From Bacillus sp. AFS088145 (GTDB lineage: Bacteria; Bacillota; Bacilli; Bacillales; Bacillaceae_G), in contig NZ_NUUX01000001.1 of NCBI RefSeq assembly GCF_002564465.1, positions 69,621-133,620 on the forward strand: a stretch of DNA of 64,000 bases, given 5' to 3'. The notes under the pieces were generated by a model that had not been told where the DNA came from, did not search any database, and saw nothing but the letters and a program-made list of their open reading frames with translations. Shown here in pieces: positions 18,077 through 27,623 of the stretch (within the stretch, counting starts at the first letter, position 1; each line of letters opens with the position of its first letter). A program made the translations under genes and the position numbers.

Positions 18077-19172
18077 ATGAATTACCGAGTTCTTTCTTTT
18101 TTCTAATAAGCGAAACAATTAATAAAATTAAAGGTAATACAAAGATAAAAACATAACTTGTAAAAGAAAGAATTGTCCCAAATTTCATTATAAATTCTTC
18201 ACTATTTGGTAAAAAAGTACAGATAATCGCCATGAAAATCCCTATAAAAATAGTTGTTTTACTATGGCTTTTAAACTTTAAGAGTTTGCTGATTCCGAAA
18301 CTAGTTAAATATAAGTAGGTCACAAATGAAGTTAAGATTGGTACAACCCAAATAGATAGAAAGACAAGGTCTAATCTTTCAATCACTTCATATGATAATG
18401 ATTTTAGTAAATATAAGATTGGCTCAGGTATGATTTCAATTTCTGCTTTGCTAAAACTCATATAACTTGTAATTAAAAAAAATGTATATAAAAGGCTAAC
18501 AAAACTAATTGCGATCGTTCCAGCTTTTAATATTTTATTTGGCTTTCCTTTTACATACGGAAATAATACTAAAATAAATTCAAATCCCATCATGGAGATT
18601 AGCGCATCGTGAGCTCCAAGAAGAATGTTTTTAACCTCCGCTTGTCCGACTGGAAATAAATATCGATAATTTACATTATTGTAAGAACAAAATTCAAAGA
18701 ATATCAAAAATAATATTAAAATACAGACGAATACAAAAAATCGTCCAATTACTTTCAAATTTTCTTTCGCTAAATAAATTCCTGTACCAACGATAAAAAT
18801 AACTAATACATAAGGCGGCGTAAATGTTAAAATCCATTTTTTAAGAGTCGAAATTGTAAGCATTACAACATATATCGAGACCATAAAGAAAAATAAAATA
18901 TAAAGATACGAAATAACGATTCCTATATATTTCCCTACAATTTTCGATGAATATTCATAAATCGTTTCTTTCGGAAATCTCGAACCAAGCAACCACATGA
19001 TGAGTAAGAGTAAAAACACCCCGATACCAGCAAGTAATGTAGAAATCCATCCATCATGACCTGCATGTTTATGGACTACATATGGTAGTGAAAGTAATCC
19101 AACACCGATTTGAGCTTGAATGATGACGAATGTGAATTGAGTTATTGAAAGCATCTTTTCATTTTTCATCAT
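18066..19172 (-). CDS. gerB: Spore germinant receptor subunit B (permease-like)
   Basis: 368-aa integral membrane protein with about ten helices, in the APC-like endospore germination permease family (GerAB). The opening LSITQFTFVIIQAQIGVGLLSLPY is characteristic, and this subunit is thought to bind the germinant. I take the ATG at 19172, as GAGGATGG precedes it; a second ATG follows at once, and an upstream TTG-type extension to 19226 lacks a site and adds unusual residues. It overlaps gerA by 14 bases. Length is normal. Confidence 0.93.
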   Translation of the reverse strand: MMKNEKMLSITQFTFVIIQAQIGVGLLSLPYVVHKHAGHDGWISTLLAGIGVFLLLLIMWLLGSRFPKETIYEYSSKIVGKYIGIVISYLYILFFFMVSIYVVMLTISTLKKWILTFTPPYVLVIFIVGTGIYLAKENLKVIGRFFVFVCILILFLIFFEFCSYNNVNYRYLFPVGQAEVKNILLGAHDALISMMGFEFILVLFPYVKGKPNKILKAGTIAISFVSLLYTFFLITSYMSFSKAEIEIIPEPILYLLKSLSYEVIERLDLVFLSIWVVPILTSFVTYLYLTSFGISKLLKFKSHSKTTIFIGIFMAIICTFLPNSEEFIMKFGTILSFTSYVFIFVLPLILLIVSLIRKKKELGNSYEI

Positions 19173-20655
19173 TTTCCCATCCTCTAGAATTATTTTCTCG
19201 TTTAAAATTCTTTGGTAAAGGTGCAAACGGTCGTTTTTTCATTTTCCATGATGGCGCACGAACAACTGTATCTTTTAGGTCTGATTTTCTAAATGGAGCA
19301 AATGGCGCAAAATATGGTGACCCAAACGATTCAAGTTTACATAGATGGATTAGGATAAAACTGAGTCCAAAAACAATTCCTATTAATCCAATTAACGATG
19401 CTGCAAACATTAGTGGAAATCCAAGCAATCGGACAGAGGTTCCCATTTCATTGTCCGGTACAACAAATGATGCAATTGCAGTAAGTGAAATAACGACAAT
19501 CATCGTATTTGAAACTAAATTTGCCTGTACAACAGCAGTTCCAATAACTAAACCTCCTACAACACCTATTGTTTGTGCAATTGGATTAGGTAACCGTATT
19601 GCTGATTCTCTAAGCAATTCTAACGTTATTTGCATTCCTAGAGCTTCAATTAACGGTGGGTATGGAACGTTTTCTAATGAACTTTTTACATTAAATACTA
19701 GATCTATTGGAATAATTTCAAAGTGAAAAGAAACTAATGCAATATATAAAGCAGGCAATGATATAGAAATTAAAAAACTAACCAATCTTAAAATACGTGC
19801 AAATGAAGCGACCATCCATCGGCTATTGTAATCATCTGGTGATTGATAAAAAGTGAAAAATGTAATTGGTAAAACAAGTGCTGAAGGGCTACCATCTGTT
19901 AAAATAGCAACCTTTCCTTCCATTAAGTTTCCAGCTATTCGGTCAGATCGCTCAGTTGTTAATACTTGCGGAAAAGGTGAATAAGGGTCATCTTCTATGA
20001 ATTCCTCAAGATTACCTGGTGAATGGACATAATCAACATTTATATAAGAAAGTCTTCTATGGACTTCCTTAACTAACTCCTCATTTGCAATCGTATCAAT
20101 ATATATAACTGCTAATCGCGTGTCAGATTCTACCCCTAATGATAAAGTTTTTACAACAAGATTAGGATTACTAATTCTTCGTCTTATTTGATTAATATTT
20201 GTCAGTATACATTCTACTAATCCGTCATGGGAGCCCCTGATCGTTTGCTCACTACTAGGTTCTTGAATAGATCTATTTTGATAGGAAGTAGTTTCTAAAA
20301 TAACTACATTTTTTTCAAATTCTGTGAAAATGAGCGTGTTTCCTTTTACAATACTGAGAATACATTCATCAAATGAATCCGAACTTTTAACATCATTAAT
20401 TGCTACTGTATTCGGAATCGTATCCTTTGGATTATTAATAATTTGTTGAATAATTTGGACTTCAAGAGCTTCCCTACCTACAATTGTACTTATATAGACA
20501 ACTACAATCTTTTTATGATGAAACATTAAATGTCTGATTGTTAAATCACTTGTATTTATTAATGATTTTTTTACATTTTCTACATTCTGATCCAAATTTC
20601 CACTAATTTCGATGATTGAACCTCGATTATTTTGGTTATGTTTATTAGAACGCAT
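19159..20655 (-). CDS. gerA: Spore germinant receptor subunit A
   Basis: 498-aa subunit of the receptor. A soluble N-terminal half (about 1-270, including NPNLVVKTLSLGVESDTRLAVIYIDTI) is followed by ILTDGSPSALVLPITFF and about five membrane helices (about 290-450), then the basic tail, as in GerAA. The start at 20655 has AGGTGA nine bases upstream; the GTG at 20667 is less well placed. It is first of the gerA-gerB-gerC operon, which would be expressed in the forespore under sigma-G by analogy; I did not find a definite promoter. Confidence 0.94.
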   Translation of the reverse strand: MRSNKHNQNNRGSIIEISGNLDQNVENVKKSLINTSDLTIRHLMFHHKKIVVVYISTIVGREALEVQIIQQIINNPKDTIPNTVAINDVKSSDSFDECILSIVKGNTLIFTEFEKNVVILETTSYQNRSIQEPSSEQTIRGSHDGLVECILTNINQIRRRISNPNLVVKTLSLGVESDTRLAVIYIDTIANEELVKEVHRRLSYINVDYVHSPGNLEEFIEDDPYSPFPQVLTTERSDRIAGNLMEGKVAILTDGSPSALVLPITFFTFYQSPDDYNSRWMVASFARILRLVSFLISISLPALYIALVSFHFEIIPIDLVFNVKSSLENVPYPPLIEALGMQITLELLRESAIRLPNPIAQTIGVVGGLVIGTAVVQANLVSNTMIVVISLTAIASFVVPDNEMGTSVRLLGFPLMFAASLIGLIGIVFGLSFILIHLCKLESFGSPYFAPFAPFRKSDLKDTVVRAPSWKMKKRPFAPLPKNFKRENNSRGWENDEK

Positions 20656-20770
20656 TATGCATTTCACCTAATTTCCAAACTCATACAATAAATTAGATTT
20701 ATTTTGTGTTAAATTAAGGTTATTATTCACTTGTAAATTCCAGTATTTGTAAAAATGTTAAAATTTGAAT

Positions 20771-20820
20771 AAAAAAGGCGATCCTATAAGTCAAAATAAT
20801 GACTTTAAGGTCGCCTTTTT
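20771..20820 (-). terminator. Terminator of the fructose operon
   Basis: AAAAAAGGCGA and TCGCCTTTTT form a long imperfect hairpin just downstream of fruA; it also isolates the ger operon. Confidence 0.8.
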
Positions 20821-20831
20821 ATTGTACTTAA

Positions 20832-22682
20832 TTATTCATTTACTCTTTTTTTCCAAATTCCAAGCATGATCGCTGTGATGATAGAGCCAATTAAGATAGC
20901 TAGTAAATACAATATTGGTTTATTTACTAACGGAATCACAAATGCTCCACCATGTGGGGCAGGTAATGTAATACCAAATGCCATTGCAAGTCCACCTGCG
21001 ATTGAAGAACCTACAACAGAACTGACAATTACCCTTACTGGGTCTGCCGCAGCGAATGGTATCGCTCCTTCTGTTATAAAAGAAATCCCCATAATATAGT
21101 TTGTAATACCTGATTTACGTTCCATTTCAGTAAACTTCGATTTGAAAAGTGTAGTAGCTAAAGCAATACCTAATGGAGGTACCATACCACCTGCCATTAC
21201 AGCAGCATGTGGTGCAAAATTATTTGCTGCAATTGCAGCTATACCAAATGTGAATGCAGCTTTATTTATAGGTCCACCCATATCGACTGCCATCATTCCA
21301 CCAAGAATTAATCCTAACAATACAGCGTTTCCACCATTTAAACTACTTAACCAATGAGTTAAAGCTGAATTTAAATAAGTTACAGGAGGATTAACAACTA
21401 ATTCCATTAAAACACCAGTAATTAATAATCCAAATACTGGATATAATAGAACCGGTTTAATCCCTTCTAATGATTTTGGTAACTTAGAAAATACTTTCTT
21501 TAGTCCTAGTACAACATAACCAGCTAAGAAACCTGCAATTAAACCACCTAAGAATCCCGCGCCAGCACTTGAAGCTAAAAATCCACCAACTACCCCTGGT
21601 ACAAATCCAGGTCGATCGGCAATCGAACTTGCAATAAAACCAGCTAATATTGGTACTAAATAACTAAAAGCACCAGTTCCTCCAATTTTCATTAACAATT
21701 CAGCAACAGGACCTTTTGTATGAATTCCTCCAAAAGCAAATGCTAACGCAATTAGAATACCTCCACCTACTACAAAAGGTAACATATTACTTACACCATT
21801 CATTAAGTGCTTGTAAATCCCCAAACCTTGATTAGTTGAAGAACTTCCTCCACCATTATGATTAGCCTGAAAAATTGGTGCATCTTGTTTAACAGCTCTT
21901 TCAAGTAATTCCTTTGACTTACGAATTCCATCTGCTACTGGTACTTGGATGACATGTTTTCCATCAAAGCGATTTACTTCAACTTGTTTATCCGCTGCTA
22001 CGATAATAGCTGCTGCTCTATTAATCTCGTCTTTTGTTAATTCATTTTTTATCCCTGTTGATCCATTCGTTTCAACTTTTAAATCAATATTTAATTCTTT
22101 TGCTTTTGCCTTTAAAGCATCTGCCGCCATATAAGTGTGAGCAATACCTGTTGGACATGCAGTAACTGCAAGGACTAGTGGACGTGAAGAATCTTCTATA
22201 ACTGTTTCTTCTTTTTCATCATTTAACGATTTTTCTTTTTGATCGATTAATTGAATAATTTCATTTGCATCCTTTGCACTTAATAAAGAGCCGCGAAATT
22301 CTTCATCCATTAATAGTGAAGATAATCTAGATAATGTTTCTAAATGTGCATTATTTGCACCTTCACTAGCTGCAATCATAAAAAATAAATGAGCCGGTTG
22401 ACCATCAAGTGATTCATAATCAATCCCATCTTTTGATCGACCAAATGCAATGGCAGGAGTCTTGACCGCAGCAGTTTTAGCATGTGGAATTGCAATACCT
22501 TCTCCAATTCCTGTTGTACTTTGACCTTCACGTGTTAAAATCGCTTCTTTAAACTGTTGTTGATCGTTTAATTTCCCGGCTTGATCTAAAACTTGTATTA
22601 ATTCATCAATTACTGACATTTTTGATGATGAATTCAAATCAATGAGAACTGTATCTATTTTTAATAATTCTGTGATTCTCAT
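20832..22682 (-). CDS. fruA: PTS fructose transporter, fused EIIABC
   Basis: 616-aa permease that imports fructose and phosphorylates it to fructose 1-phosphate. EIIA is N-terminal with the phosphorylated His67 in GIAIPHAK. EIIB follows with Cys176 in TACPTGIAHTYMAA. The C-terminal EIIC (about 290-616) has around ten membrane helices and GFVPGVVGGFLASS. Order and length match Bacillus FruA. ATG at 22682 follows GGGGGG, 11 bases after the end of fruK, so it is the last gene of fruR-fruK-fruA. The product is the substrate of the FruK enzyme encoded upstream. Confidence 0.96.
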   Translation of the reverse strand: MRITELLKIDTVLIDLNSSSKMSVIDELIQVLDQAGKLNDQQQFKEAILTREGQSTTGIGEGIAIPHAKTAAVKTPAIAFGRSKDGIDYESLDGQPAHLFFMIAASEGANNAHLETLSRLSSLLMDEEFRGSLLSAKDANEIIQLIDQKEKSLNDEKEETVIEDSSRPLVLAVTACPTGIAHTYMAADALKAKAKELNIDLKVETNGSTGIKNELTKDEINRAAAIIVAADKQVEVNRFDGKHVIQVPVADGIRKSKELLERAVKQDAPIFQANHNGGGSSSTNQGLGIYKHLMNGVSNMLPFVVGGGILIALAFAFGGIHTKGPVAELLMKIGGTGAFSYLVPILAGFIASSIADRPGFVPGVVGGFLASSAGAGFLGGLIAGFLAGYVVLGLKKVFSKLPKSLEGIKPVLLYPVFGLLITGVLMELVVNPPVTYLNSALTHWLSSLNGGNAVLLGLILGGMMAVDMGGPINKAAFTFGIAAIAANNFAPHAAVMAGGMVPPLGIALATTLFKSKFTEMERKSGITNYIMGISFITEGAIPFAAADPVRVIVSSVVGSSIAGGLAMAFGITLPAPHGGAFVIPLVNKPILYLLAILIGSIITAIMLGIWKKRVNE

Positions 22683-22693
22683 ATTTCGCCCCC

Positions 22694-23605
22694 CTAATCT
22701 TTTTCAATCTTTACTTGATTAAGTAATTCTTCAATTTTCTCTCTTTTTGTTAAATCCTCTGAAAAAGCGGTAGCACTACCTGATGCTACACCCACTTTAA
22801 ATGCAGTTTCAATATTATTTGTTTTTACATAAGTACCAACAAAACCAGCCACAAGTGAATCACCTGCACCGACTGAATTAATTACTTCTCCCTTTGGAAC
22901 ATTTGATATATAAACAGAAGACTCTGTAATAAGAATCGCTCCATCACCTGCAAACGAAATCCCTACATTTTGAGCACCCATATCAACTAATTTTTTACCG
23001 AACGGGATTGCTTGTTCAATTGAAGTAATTTTGACATCAAATAAATCACCTAATTCATGATGATTTGGCTTAATAAAAAATGGACGATGTTTAACCACAT
23101 CTAAAAGTACTTTTCCACTTGCATCTACAATGATATGAATTCCATTTTCTTGTCCCCACAAAGTCAATTGTTCATATAAATCAGACGGTAATGTATTAGG
23201 GATATTACCAGCTAATACAACATAATCACCTTTTTTAATTTGTTTTAGTTTATAAAAAAATTGATCTAGTTTTTCTTCGGAAATTGCAGGGCCTTGTCCG
23301 TTAATTTCCGTTTCTAGTTGAGATTTTAATTTTATGTTAATTCTAGAATCGCCTTCTACTTGAACAAAGTCAGATGTAACGCTTTCATTTTCCAAGACAT
23401 TTTTAATAAAATCTCCTGTAAATCCTCCAACGAAACCAAGTGCTATGCTTTCCACATCTAATCTTTTCAAAACTCTAGAAACATTAATTCCTTTACCACC
23501 AGGAAATTTATTTTCCCTTTTCATTCGATTAATTTTTCCTAACCCTAGATCCTCTACTTCAACGATGTAATCAATTGAAGGATTAAGTGTTACTGTATAA
23601 ATCAT
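22694..23605 (-). CDS. fruK: 1-phosphofructokinase
   Basis: 303-aa PfkB-family kinase that converts fructose 1-phosphate to fructose 1,6-bisphosphate. It starts MIYTVTLNPSIDYIVEV and has the PfkB signature GGKGINVSRVLKRL (about 37-50). The second signature VINSVGAGDSLVAGFVG carries the catalytic Asp of GAGDS (about residue 248). The ATG overlaps the fruR stop by four bases, showing coupling. Between regulator and permease, it can only sensibly be FruK rather than a tagatose or sugar kinase. Confidence 0.96.
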   Translation of the reverse strand: MIYTVTLNPSIDYIVEVEDLGLGKINRMKRENKFPGGKGINVSRVLKRLDVESIALGFVGGFTGDFIKNVLENESVTSDFVQVEGDSRINIKLKSQLETEINGQGPAISEEKLDQFFYKLKQIKKGDYVVLAGNIPNTLPSDLYEQLTLWGQENGIHIIVDASGKVLLDVVKHRPFFIKPNHHELGDLFDVKITSIEQAIPFGKKLVDMGAQNVGISFAGDGAILITESSVYISNVPKGEVINSVGAGDSLVAGFVGTYVKTNNIETAFKVGVASGSATAFSEDLTKREKIEELLNQVKIEKD

Positions 23606-24357
23606 GATTTCACTACCTTTATCAAAGATGTTTTTTCCTCTAATTGTTTGGCTAGAGCATCATCTATTTCGTCCGTTAAAATAATCGCTTCTTCAATTTC
23701 ACCAATCTTCGCAAAACTTGTTTCACCAAATTTACTGTAATCAGCTATTATAAATACTTTCTCTGAAATAGAGATTGCTGTTTTCTTTACAAACGCCTCT
23801 TCAGGATCTGGCGTAGTATAGCCAAATTGAGGATGGATACCATTCGCCCCAATAAAACATTTATCAAACCGATAATTTTTTAGACTTTCAGAAGCCATAC
23901 TCCCAATCAATGCTTTTGTATGCCCTTTCATTTTTCCACCTATAAGATATGCGGTCACTTCATTTTCAAAAAGAGCTTCAACATGCATTAATCCATTCGT
24001 AACGACTGTTACATCTAATCCCTTTAATAAAGGAATCATTTCGAATGTAGTACTACCAGCATCTAAATATATACAATCGCCTTCATTAATTTGAGTTACT
24101 GCAAGCCCGGCAATTAATTTTTTACTTTGAACGTTTTTGGATGTTTTTTCAGTCATACTTAATTCAGTGGCTTTACTATTGATTGAAGCCGCTCCACCAT
24201 GAACTCTTTTTAAGAGATTAAGAGACTCAAGCTCAACTAAATCACGACGTATTGTAGACTCGGAAGTATTTGTCGCCTCTACGATATCCCTTAATTTCAC
24301 AATACCCATTCTTTTTATCATCTCTATAATGAATTGTTGTCTTTCCGGAGTTAACAT
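23602..24357 (-). CDS. fruR: DeoR-family regulator of the fructose operon
   Basis: 251-aa repressor. The start at 24357 (MLTPERQQFIIEM) is set by AAGGA nine bases upstream and by family alignment; a longer reading to 24450 adds an implausible hydrophobic extension. The DeoR winged helix-turn-helix covers about 1-57 (VEATNTSESTIRRDLVELESLNLLKRVHGGA) and the DeoRC sugar-phosphate-binding domain the rest (YLDAGSTTFEM, FIGANGIHPQFGYTT). Fructose 1-phosphate is the usual inducer in this family. Direct repeats upstream at 24422 and 24462 are likely operators. Confidence 0.93.
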   Translation of the reverse strand: MLTPERQQFIIEMIKRMGIVKLRDIVEATNTSESTIRRDLVELESLNLLKRVHGGAASINSKATELSMTEKTSKNVQSKKLIAGLAVTQINEGDCIYLDAGSTTFEMIPLLKGLDVTVVTNGLMHVEALFENEVTAYLIGGKMKGHTKALIGSMASESLKNYRFDKCFIGANGIHPQFGYTTPDPEEAFVKKTAISISEKVFIIADYSKFGETSFAKIGEIEEAIILTDEIDDALAKQLEEKTSLIKVVKS

Positions 24358-24421
24358 AGAATTCATCCTTTCATAAAACCAAGTATAAGACACGAAAAAT
24401 AAAAAATCAATCATTTTCTTC

Positions 24422-24474
24422 CAAAAACGTTCAATAACAATCTGATTCATTCAATTTCAATCAAAACCGTTCAA
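24422..24474 (-). promoter_or_regulatory. Putative FruR operator pair
   Basis: CAAAAACGTTCAA (24422-24434) and CAAAACCGTTCAA (24462-24474) differ at one base and are 40 bp apart, just upstream of fruR. Spacing of four helical turns fits cooperative binding. Assignment to FruR is inference. Confidence 0.5.
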
Positions 24475-24654
24475 ATTTGTAAAAATTTTCGAGCTACATT
24501 AAACTAAAAATAAGAATTTAAAATTGTTTTTTATATTATTCCTTATGATTACTCATAATATTTATCTAAATAAGTAATACTCAAATTTTAGATTCATAGA
24601 GTCTGGTAAAGAATTTTGGTTTACAATTATTAAAATAGAAATGGGGAACATCTT

Positions 24655-25137
24655 TTGAAGGAAAATATCCAAATTCGTGAAGAACTTATTGAAGTTATTG
24701 ATCATTTAACAGATGAACAGTTAAATAAGAAGGTAAATAATGAAAAATGGTCCATAATGCAAGTTCTTGAACATTTGTACCTAATGGAATCTAAATTAGT
24801 AAAACTAATGACACGTACATTTAATGAAGTACCTAGTGAAGTTATTCAAGATAAGCCAATTCACTTAGCGACTGATCGAACTAAAAAAATAACCTCTCCA
24901 CCTCATTTTGAACCAACTGATCAATTCATTACTAAAAAAGAAATGACTGAGAAATTAAACCAATCAAGAAGATCACTACATGATTTTGTTGAACTAACCA
25001 AAGATCATACATTAGTTGATAAAGGCATGCCACATCCGATTTTTGGACAAATCAATTTAAAACAATGGATTCCTTTTATAGGTGTTCATGAAAAACGTCA
25101 TATTGAGCAAATTAGAGAATTAAAAAACGAATTATAG
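24655..25137 (+). CDS. DinB-family protein
   Basis: 160-aa protein of the DinB/YfiT four-helix bundle superfamily. The motifs KWSIMQVLEHLYLMES (His near residue 42) and HEKRHIEQIREL (two His at about 149-153) supply the usual three-His metal site. TTG at 24655 is the start, with GGGGAA upstream and no better ATG. Members include thiol S-transferases, but most are uncharacterised, and no substrate is predictable here. It is monocistronic with a terminator downstream. Confidence 0.85.
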   Translation: MKENIQIREELIEVIDHLTDEQLNKKVNNEKWSIMQVLEHLYLMESKLVKLMTRTFNEVPSEVIQDKPIHLATDRTKKITSPPHFEPTDQFITKKEMTEKLNQSRRSLHDFVELTKDHTLVDKGMPHPIFGQINLKQWIPFIGVHEKRHIEQIRELKNEL

Positions 25138-25211
25138 TGGAAATCAACATCACTCTCCTCCTTTTACGAAAATTTAATAATAAATGAACAATTTTGTTTT
25201 TCAACAACGTG

Positions 25212-25244
25212 AAAAAGAGCTTACAACGCGTAAGCTCTTTTTTA
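25212..25244. terminator. Bidirectional terminator
   Basis: AAAAAGAGCTTAC and GTAAGCTCTTTTTT around loop AACGC, between converging dinB-like and DUF4931 genes. Confidence 0.9.
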
Positions 25245-26033
25245 TATTGAAGAAATTGCCTCTAATTCTTTTTTGTAAAGACTAAGTATTTGATCTTTAT
25301 GTACTTCTAACTGATTAGACACTTGAGAGATTGAATAGCCGATAAATAATGGAGATACAACAAATCTTGGAATAATTTTACAAATAATTTTCCCCTTCCA
25401 TTTATAAAAGAATAAATTATAGCTGTGAAGTCCTTTATAAAAATGGTTAAGCAAATAATGGGTAACCGTTTGTAAGTAGACGGCCATTTGTGGAATAAAT
25501 TTCTGATCATCAATAAGAATATTGAATTCTCTAAATCCCATAATTGGATGAGTAGAAATGTTTAATTCATATCCATTATCCGACGAAATGGTAATCCCCT
25601 CGAAATACACATCTGTTACCTTTTTGTTGTAATCAATATTTTTCAAACCAACAATTTGCATATGCGGATGACTTAGTGTTCCTCCTGATAATGGGCCATG
25701 ATTTTTATATAAAATAACAGATTTGTATTCTCCTGTCGATTCCATTTTATCCCATTTATCAATTGCAAAGGCTAATAATTCTGTCAAATGTGTTAAAGAA
25801 TATTTCGAAGGATCACCTTCACAATCGTCGCTTTCAATAATAACAGTTTGAAAAGTATCTTCTAACGTTGGAAATTTATTCTTCAAATAAATAATCGAGC
25901 CAGATGTATCGATTATATCCGTTAAGTTTTCACGATCACAGAATGGGCATTTAACTTCTTTATTTTTAATACTATCAGGTTTTTTAACGCCTATATCCAT
26001 TTTAAATTGTAAGACCTCATTTTGAATATCCAT
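25242..26033 (-). CDS. DUF4931 protein (GalT/HIT-like)
   Basis: 263-aa cytoplasmic protein related to galactose-1-phosphate uridylyltransferases and HIT hydrolases. It has an N-terminal zinc-type CPFC motif (about residue 30) and HPHMQI in GGTLSHPHMQIVG, the HxHxQ-type nucleotidyl site. DUF4931 is the best family label. It probably acts on a nucleotide-linked substrate, but the reaction is unknown. ATG at 26033 follows AAAGGGGA with normal spacing; the GTG one codon earlier is less likely. Confidence 0.75.
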   Translation of the reverse strand: MDIQNEVLQFKMDIGVKKPDSIKNKEVKCPFCDRENLTDIIDTSGSIIYLKNKFPTLEDTFQTVIIESDDCEGDPSKYSLTHLTELLAFAIDKWDKMESTGEYKSVILYKNHGPLSGGTLSHPHMQIVGLKNIDYNKKVTDVYFEGITISSDNGYELNISTHPIMGFREFNILIDDQKFIPQMAVYLQTVTHYLLNHFYKGLHSYNLFFYKWKGKIICKIIPRFVVSPLFIGYSISQVSNQLEVHKDQILSLYKKELEAISSI

Positions 26034-26479
26034 CACGGTTTCCCCTTTGAATAAATTGTAAAAATTTTTCTAAATTAATTAAGCTAAAAATTTCTCCTCT
26101 TTGAAAATACATTCATTTTTTAGTTAATATATTAGTGTATTTTTCTTACCTAAAAATTGCCGTCACATTTCAGAAATTTAGCGATATGTACTTTCTATTA
26201 CTTAAAATAATAATAAACGAAACGATGGATTATCAATTAAAACGCTCATTAATAACCATTAATTTTTAGATTTAACAATTTACTTAAATTAAATTCTATT
26301 TTAACCCAAAAATACTTGAAGTTAATTTATATTTATCTATACCAAAATCTCATGTTAAATTGAATTAAATTAATTTTAGTGTTTAAAATAGTATCTTTTT
26401 CAACTAATTTTCAAATACTAACAACGATATTCAATTGAATATCAAAGATATCCTAAATTATCTTAGAGGTGAATCAAAC
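26034..26479. other. Long AT-rich intergenic region
   Basis: About 440 bases between divergent genes, very AT-rich. I see no gene, RNA or clear hairpin, only the ribosome binding site of the next gene at its right edge. Confidence 0.5.
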
Positions 26480-26632
26480 ATGACATTAAAAAATCATTTA
26501 GATCCTCATTCTCAGAAATTTTACCACAATTGGACTAGACCTAAACATGCAAAATCACAAGTCAATGGACATACTATGGAGTCTCAAAACACGATTATTT
26601 TAAGAAGCAACGCTAAGGCACATAGATGGTAA
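26480..26632 (+). CDS. YpzG-family small protein
   Basis: 50-aa basic, hydrophilic protein. ATG at 26480 has AGAGGTG upstream; the longer reading from 26435 lacks a site. The segment DPHSQKFYHNWTRPKHAKSQ and the ending ILRSNAKAHRW match YpzG-like proteins of Bacillus. Function is unknown; such small proteins are restricted to spore formers. A terminator follows. Confidence 0.75.
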   Translation: MTLKNHLDPHSQKFYHNWTRPKHAKSQVNGHTMESQNTIILRSNAKAHRW

Positions 26633-26652
26633 AAAAGGATAATTAAGGAGCA

Positions 26653-26680
26653 GGAAGACATTTAGATGTCTTCCTTTCTT
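26653..26680 (+). terminator. Terminator of the YpzG-like gene
   Basis: GGAAGACAT, loop TTAG, ATGTCTTCC then TTTCTTTT. Confidence 0.85.
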
Positions 26681-26693
26681 TTAACAAATAAAA

Positions 26694-26721
26694 ACTAGCC
26701 ACGACAATTGCCACGGCTAGT
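26694..26721 (-). terminator. Possible terminator of the DUF4023-like gene
   Basis: ACTAGCC and GGCTAGT pair across 14 bases; the minus-strand side is followed by TTTTTATTT. Confidence 0.6.
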
Positions 26722-26731
26722 AAAACAATCA

Positions 26732-26863
26732 TTATTTATTTGTTCCATGTTGTTTAGTCGGTAATTTTTCGTTTGGTGTTCCATTACCTTGGTGTTCTTT
26801 ATTTTTTTGGTCTTTTCTTTGTTTTTCATGTAATTTTTCGACAAATTCATGTGTATCTTCCAT
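26732..26863 (-). CDS. DUF4023-like small protein
   Basis: 43-aa charged protein, starting MEDTHEFVEKLHEKQRKDQK and ending in KLPTKQHGTNK. ATG at 26863 has AGGAGG eight bases upstream, which makes it a real gene despite its size. The sequence fits DUF4023, a family of about 40 residues in Bacillaceae with no known role. Composition (Lys, Gln, Glu, no hydrophobic core) suggests a disordered protein. Confidence 0.75.
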   Translation of the reverse strand: MEDTHEFVEKLHEKQRKDQKNKEHQGNGTPNEKLPTKQHGTNK

Positions 26864-26952
26864 TTTTTAATCCTCCTTCGTAAAGAATCTAAATGTTACT
26901 TTAACCAATCAGGTAGGAAAAAATTCATATTAGTATGATATAGAAGTAGAAG

Positions 26953-27276
26953 TTACATAAGAATGTTTATCAAAAATAAAACAGACCTTACAATCAAGAT
27001 TGCTTGAGCAATTCCAAATAAGAATCCTGTTATGAACCGTAAGAAATTATTACTTTCTCTCCATTTCCACTTCTGTGTAAACCCATCAATTAATAACGGA
27101 GTCATTAAAATAGGAATGTACCACCAAAATATAAATGATGAGATCATAAATAGAAATGGAAGAAGCAAATAACCCAGAAGTATGGCAGTACATCTTGCAC
27201 AAAGTGGAAAAGTATAAGAGCCTATATGTAATGACCTTTCTTGCTTACGATGACATGGAATCCAACTTAAAATCAA
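26953..27276 (-). CDS. DUF2085 membrane protein
   Basis: 107-aa membrane protein with three hydrophobic helices. The motifs WIPCHRKQERSL and PLCARCTAILLGY near the N-terminus define DUF2085 (conserved CHR and CxRC). TTG at 27276 is chosen because GGAGGA lies six bases before it; a longer reading to 27303 contains that site. The cysteines may bind metal. It follows the Cys/Asp-rich membrane protein gene by 14 bases, probably in one operon. Confidence 0.8.
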   Translation of the reverse strand: MILSWIPCHRKQERSLHIGSYTFPLCARCTAILLGYLLLPFLFMISSFIFWWYIPILMTPLLIDGFTQKWKWRESNNFLRFITGFLFGIAQAILIVRSVLFLINILM

Positions 27277-27290
27277 AATGTATCCTCCTA

Positions 27291-27593
27291 TTAACTTGGA
27301 CAATCTGGGCTACAATCACAATCAGGTGCACAATCTGGTGTGCAATCAGGCATGTGATGATGACAATCAGGGATGTCACAATCTGGTATAAAACCAAAAT
27401 CACCGCAATCACACCAATCGAATCCCCTATTCTGTCTTCTCCGCTCATAGTAAATAATTATAATAATTCCAAAAACGATACTTGCACTAATCAATATGAG
27501 TCCTTTTACTAAAAAACTCTTTATAATTAAAACAATTCCTAGAATAAGAAGTATGAATAAACCACTGATTAAGAAAAAGACCAACTTTACCAC
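27291..27593 (-). CDS. Membrane protein with Cys/Asp-rich tail
   Basis: 100-aa protein. Two or three hydrophobic helices (1-50) are followed by a short basic segment YYERRRQNRG and a tail with repeated PDC units (IPDCDIPDC, MPDCTPDCAPDCDC). About ten cysteines in 40 residues suggest metal binding or disulfide cross-links. I do not recognise a family. The start is GTG at 27593; a TTG at 27584 is an alternative, as the ribosome site is weak. The DUF2085 gene just downstream also has paired cysteines. Confidence 0.7.
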   Translation of the reverse strand: MVKLVFFLISGLFILLILGIVLIIKSFLVKGLILISASIVFGIIIIIYYERRRQNRGFDWCDCGDFGFIPDCDIPDCHHHMPDCTPDCAPDCDCSPDCPS

Positions 27594-27623
27594 TCTTTCT
27601 TAAAAATAATGAAAGACTAACCT

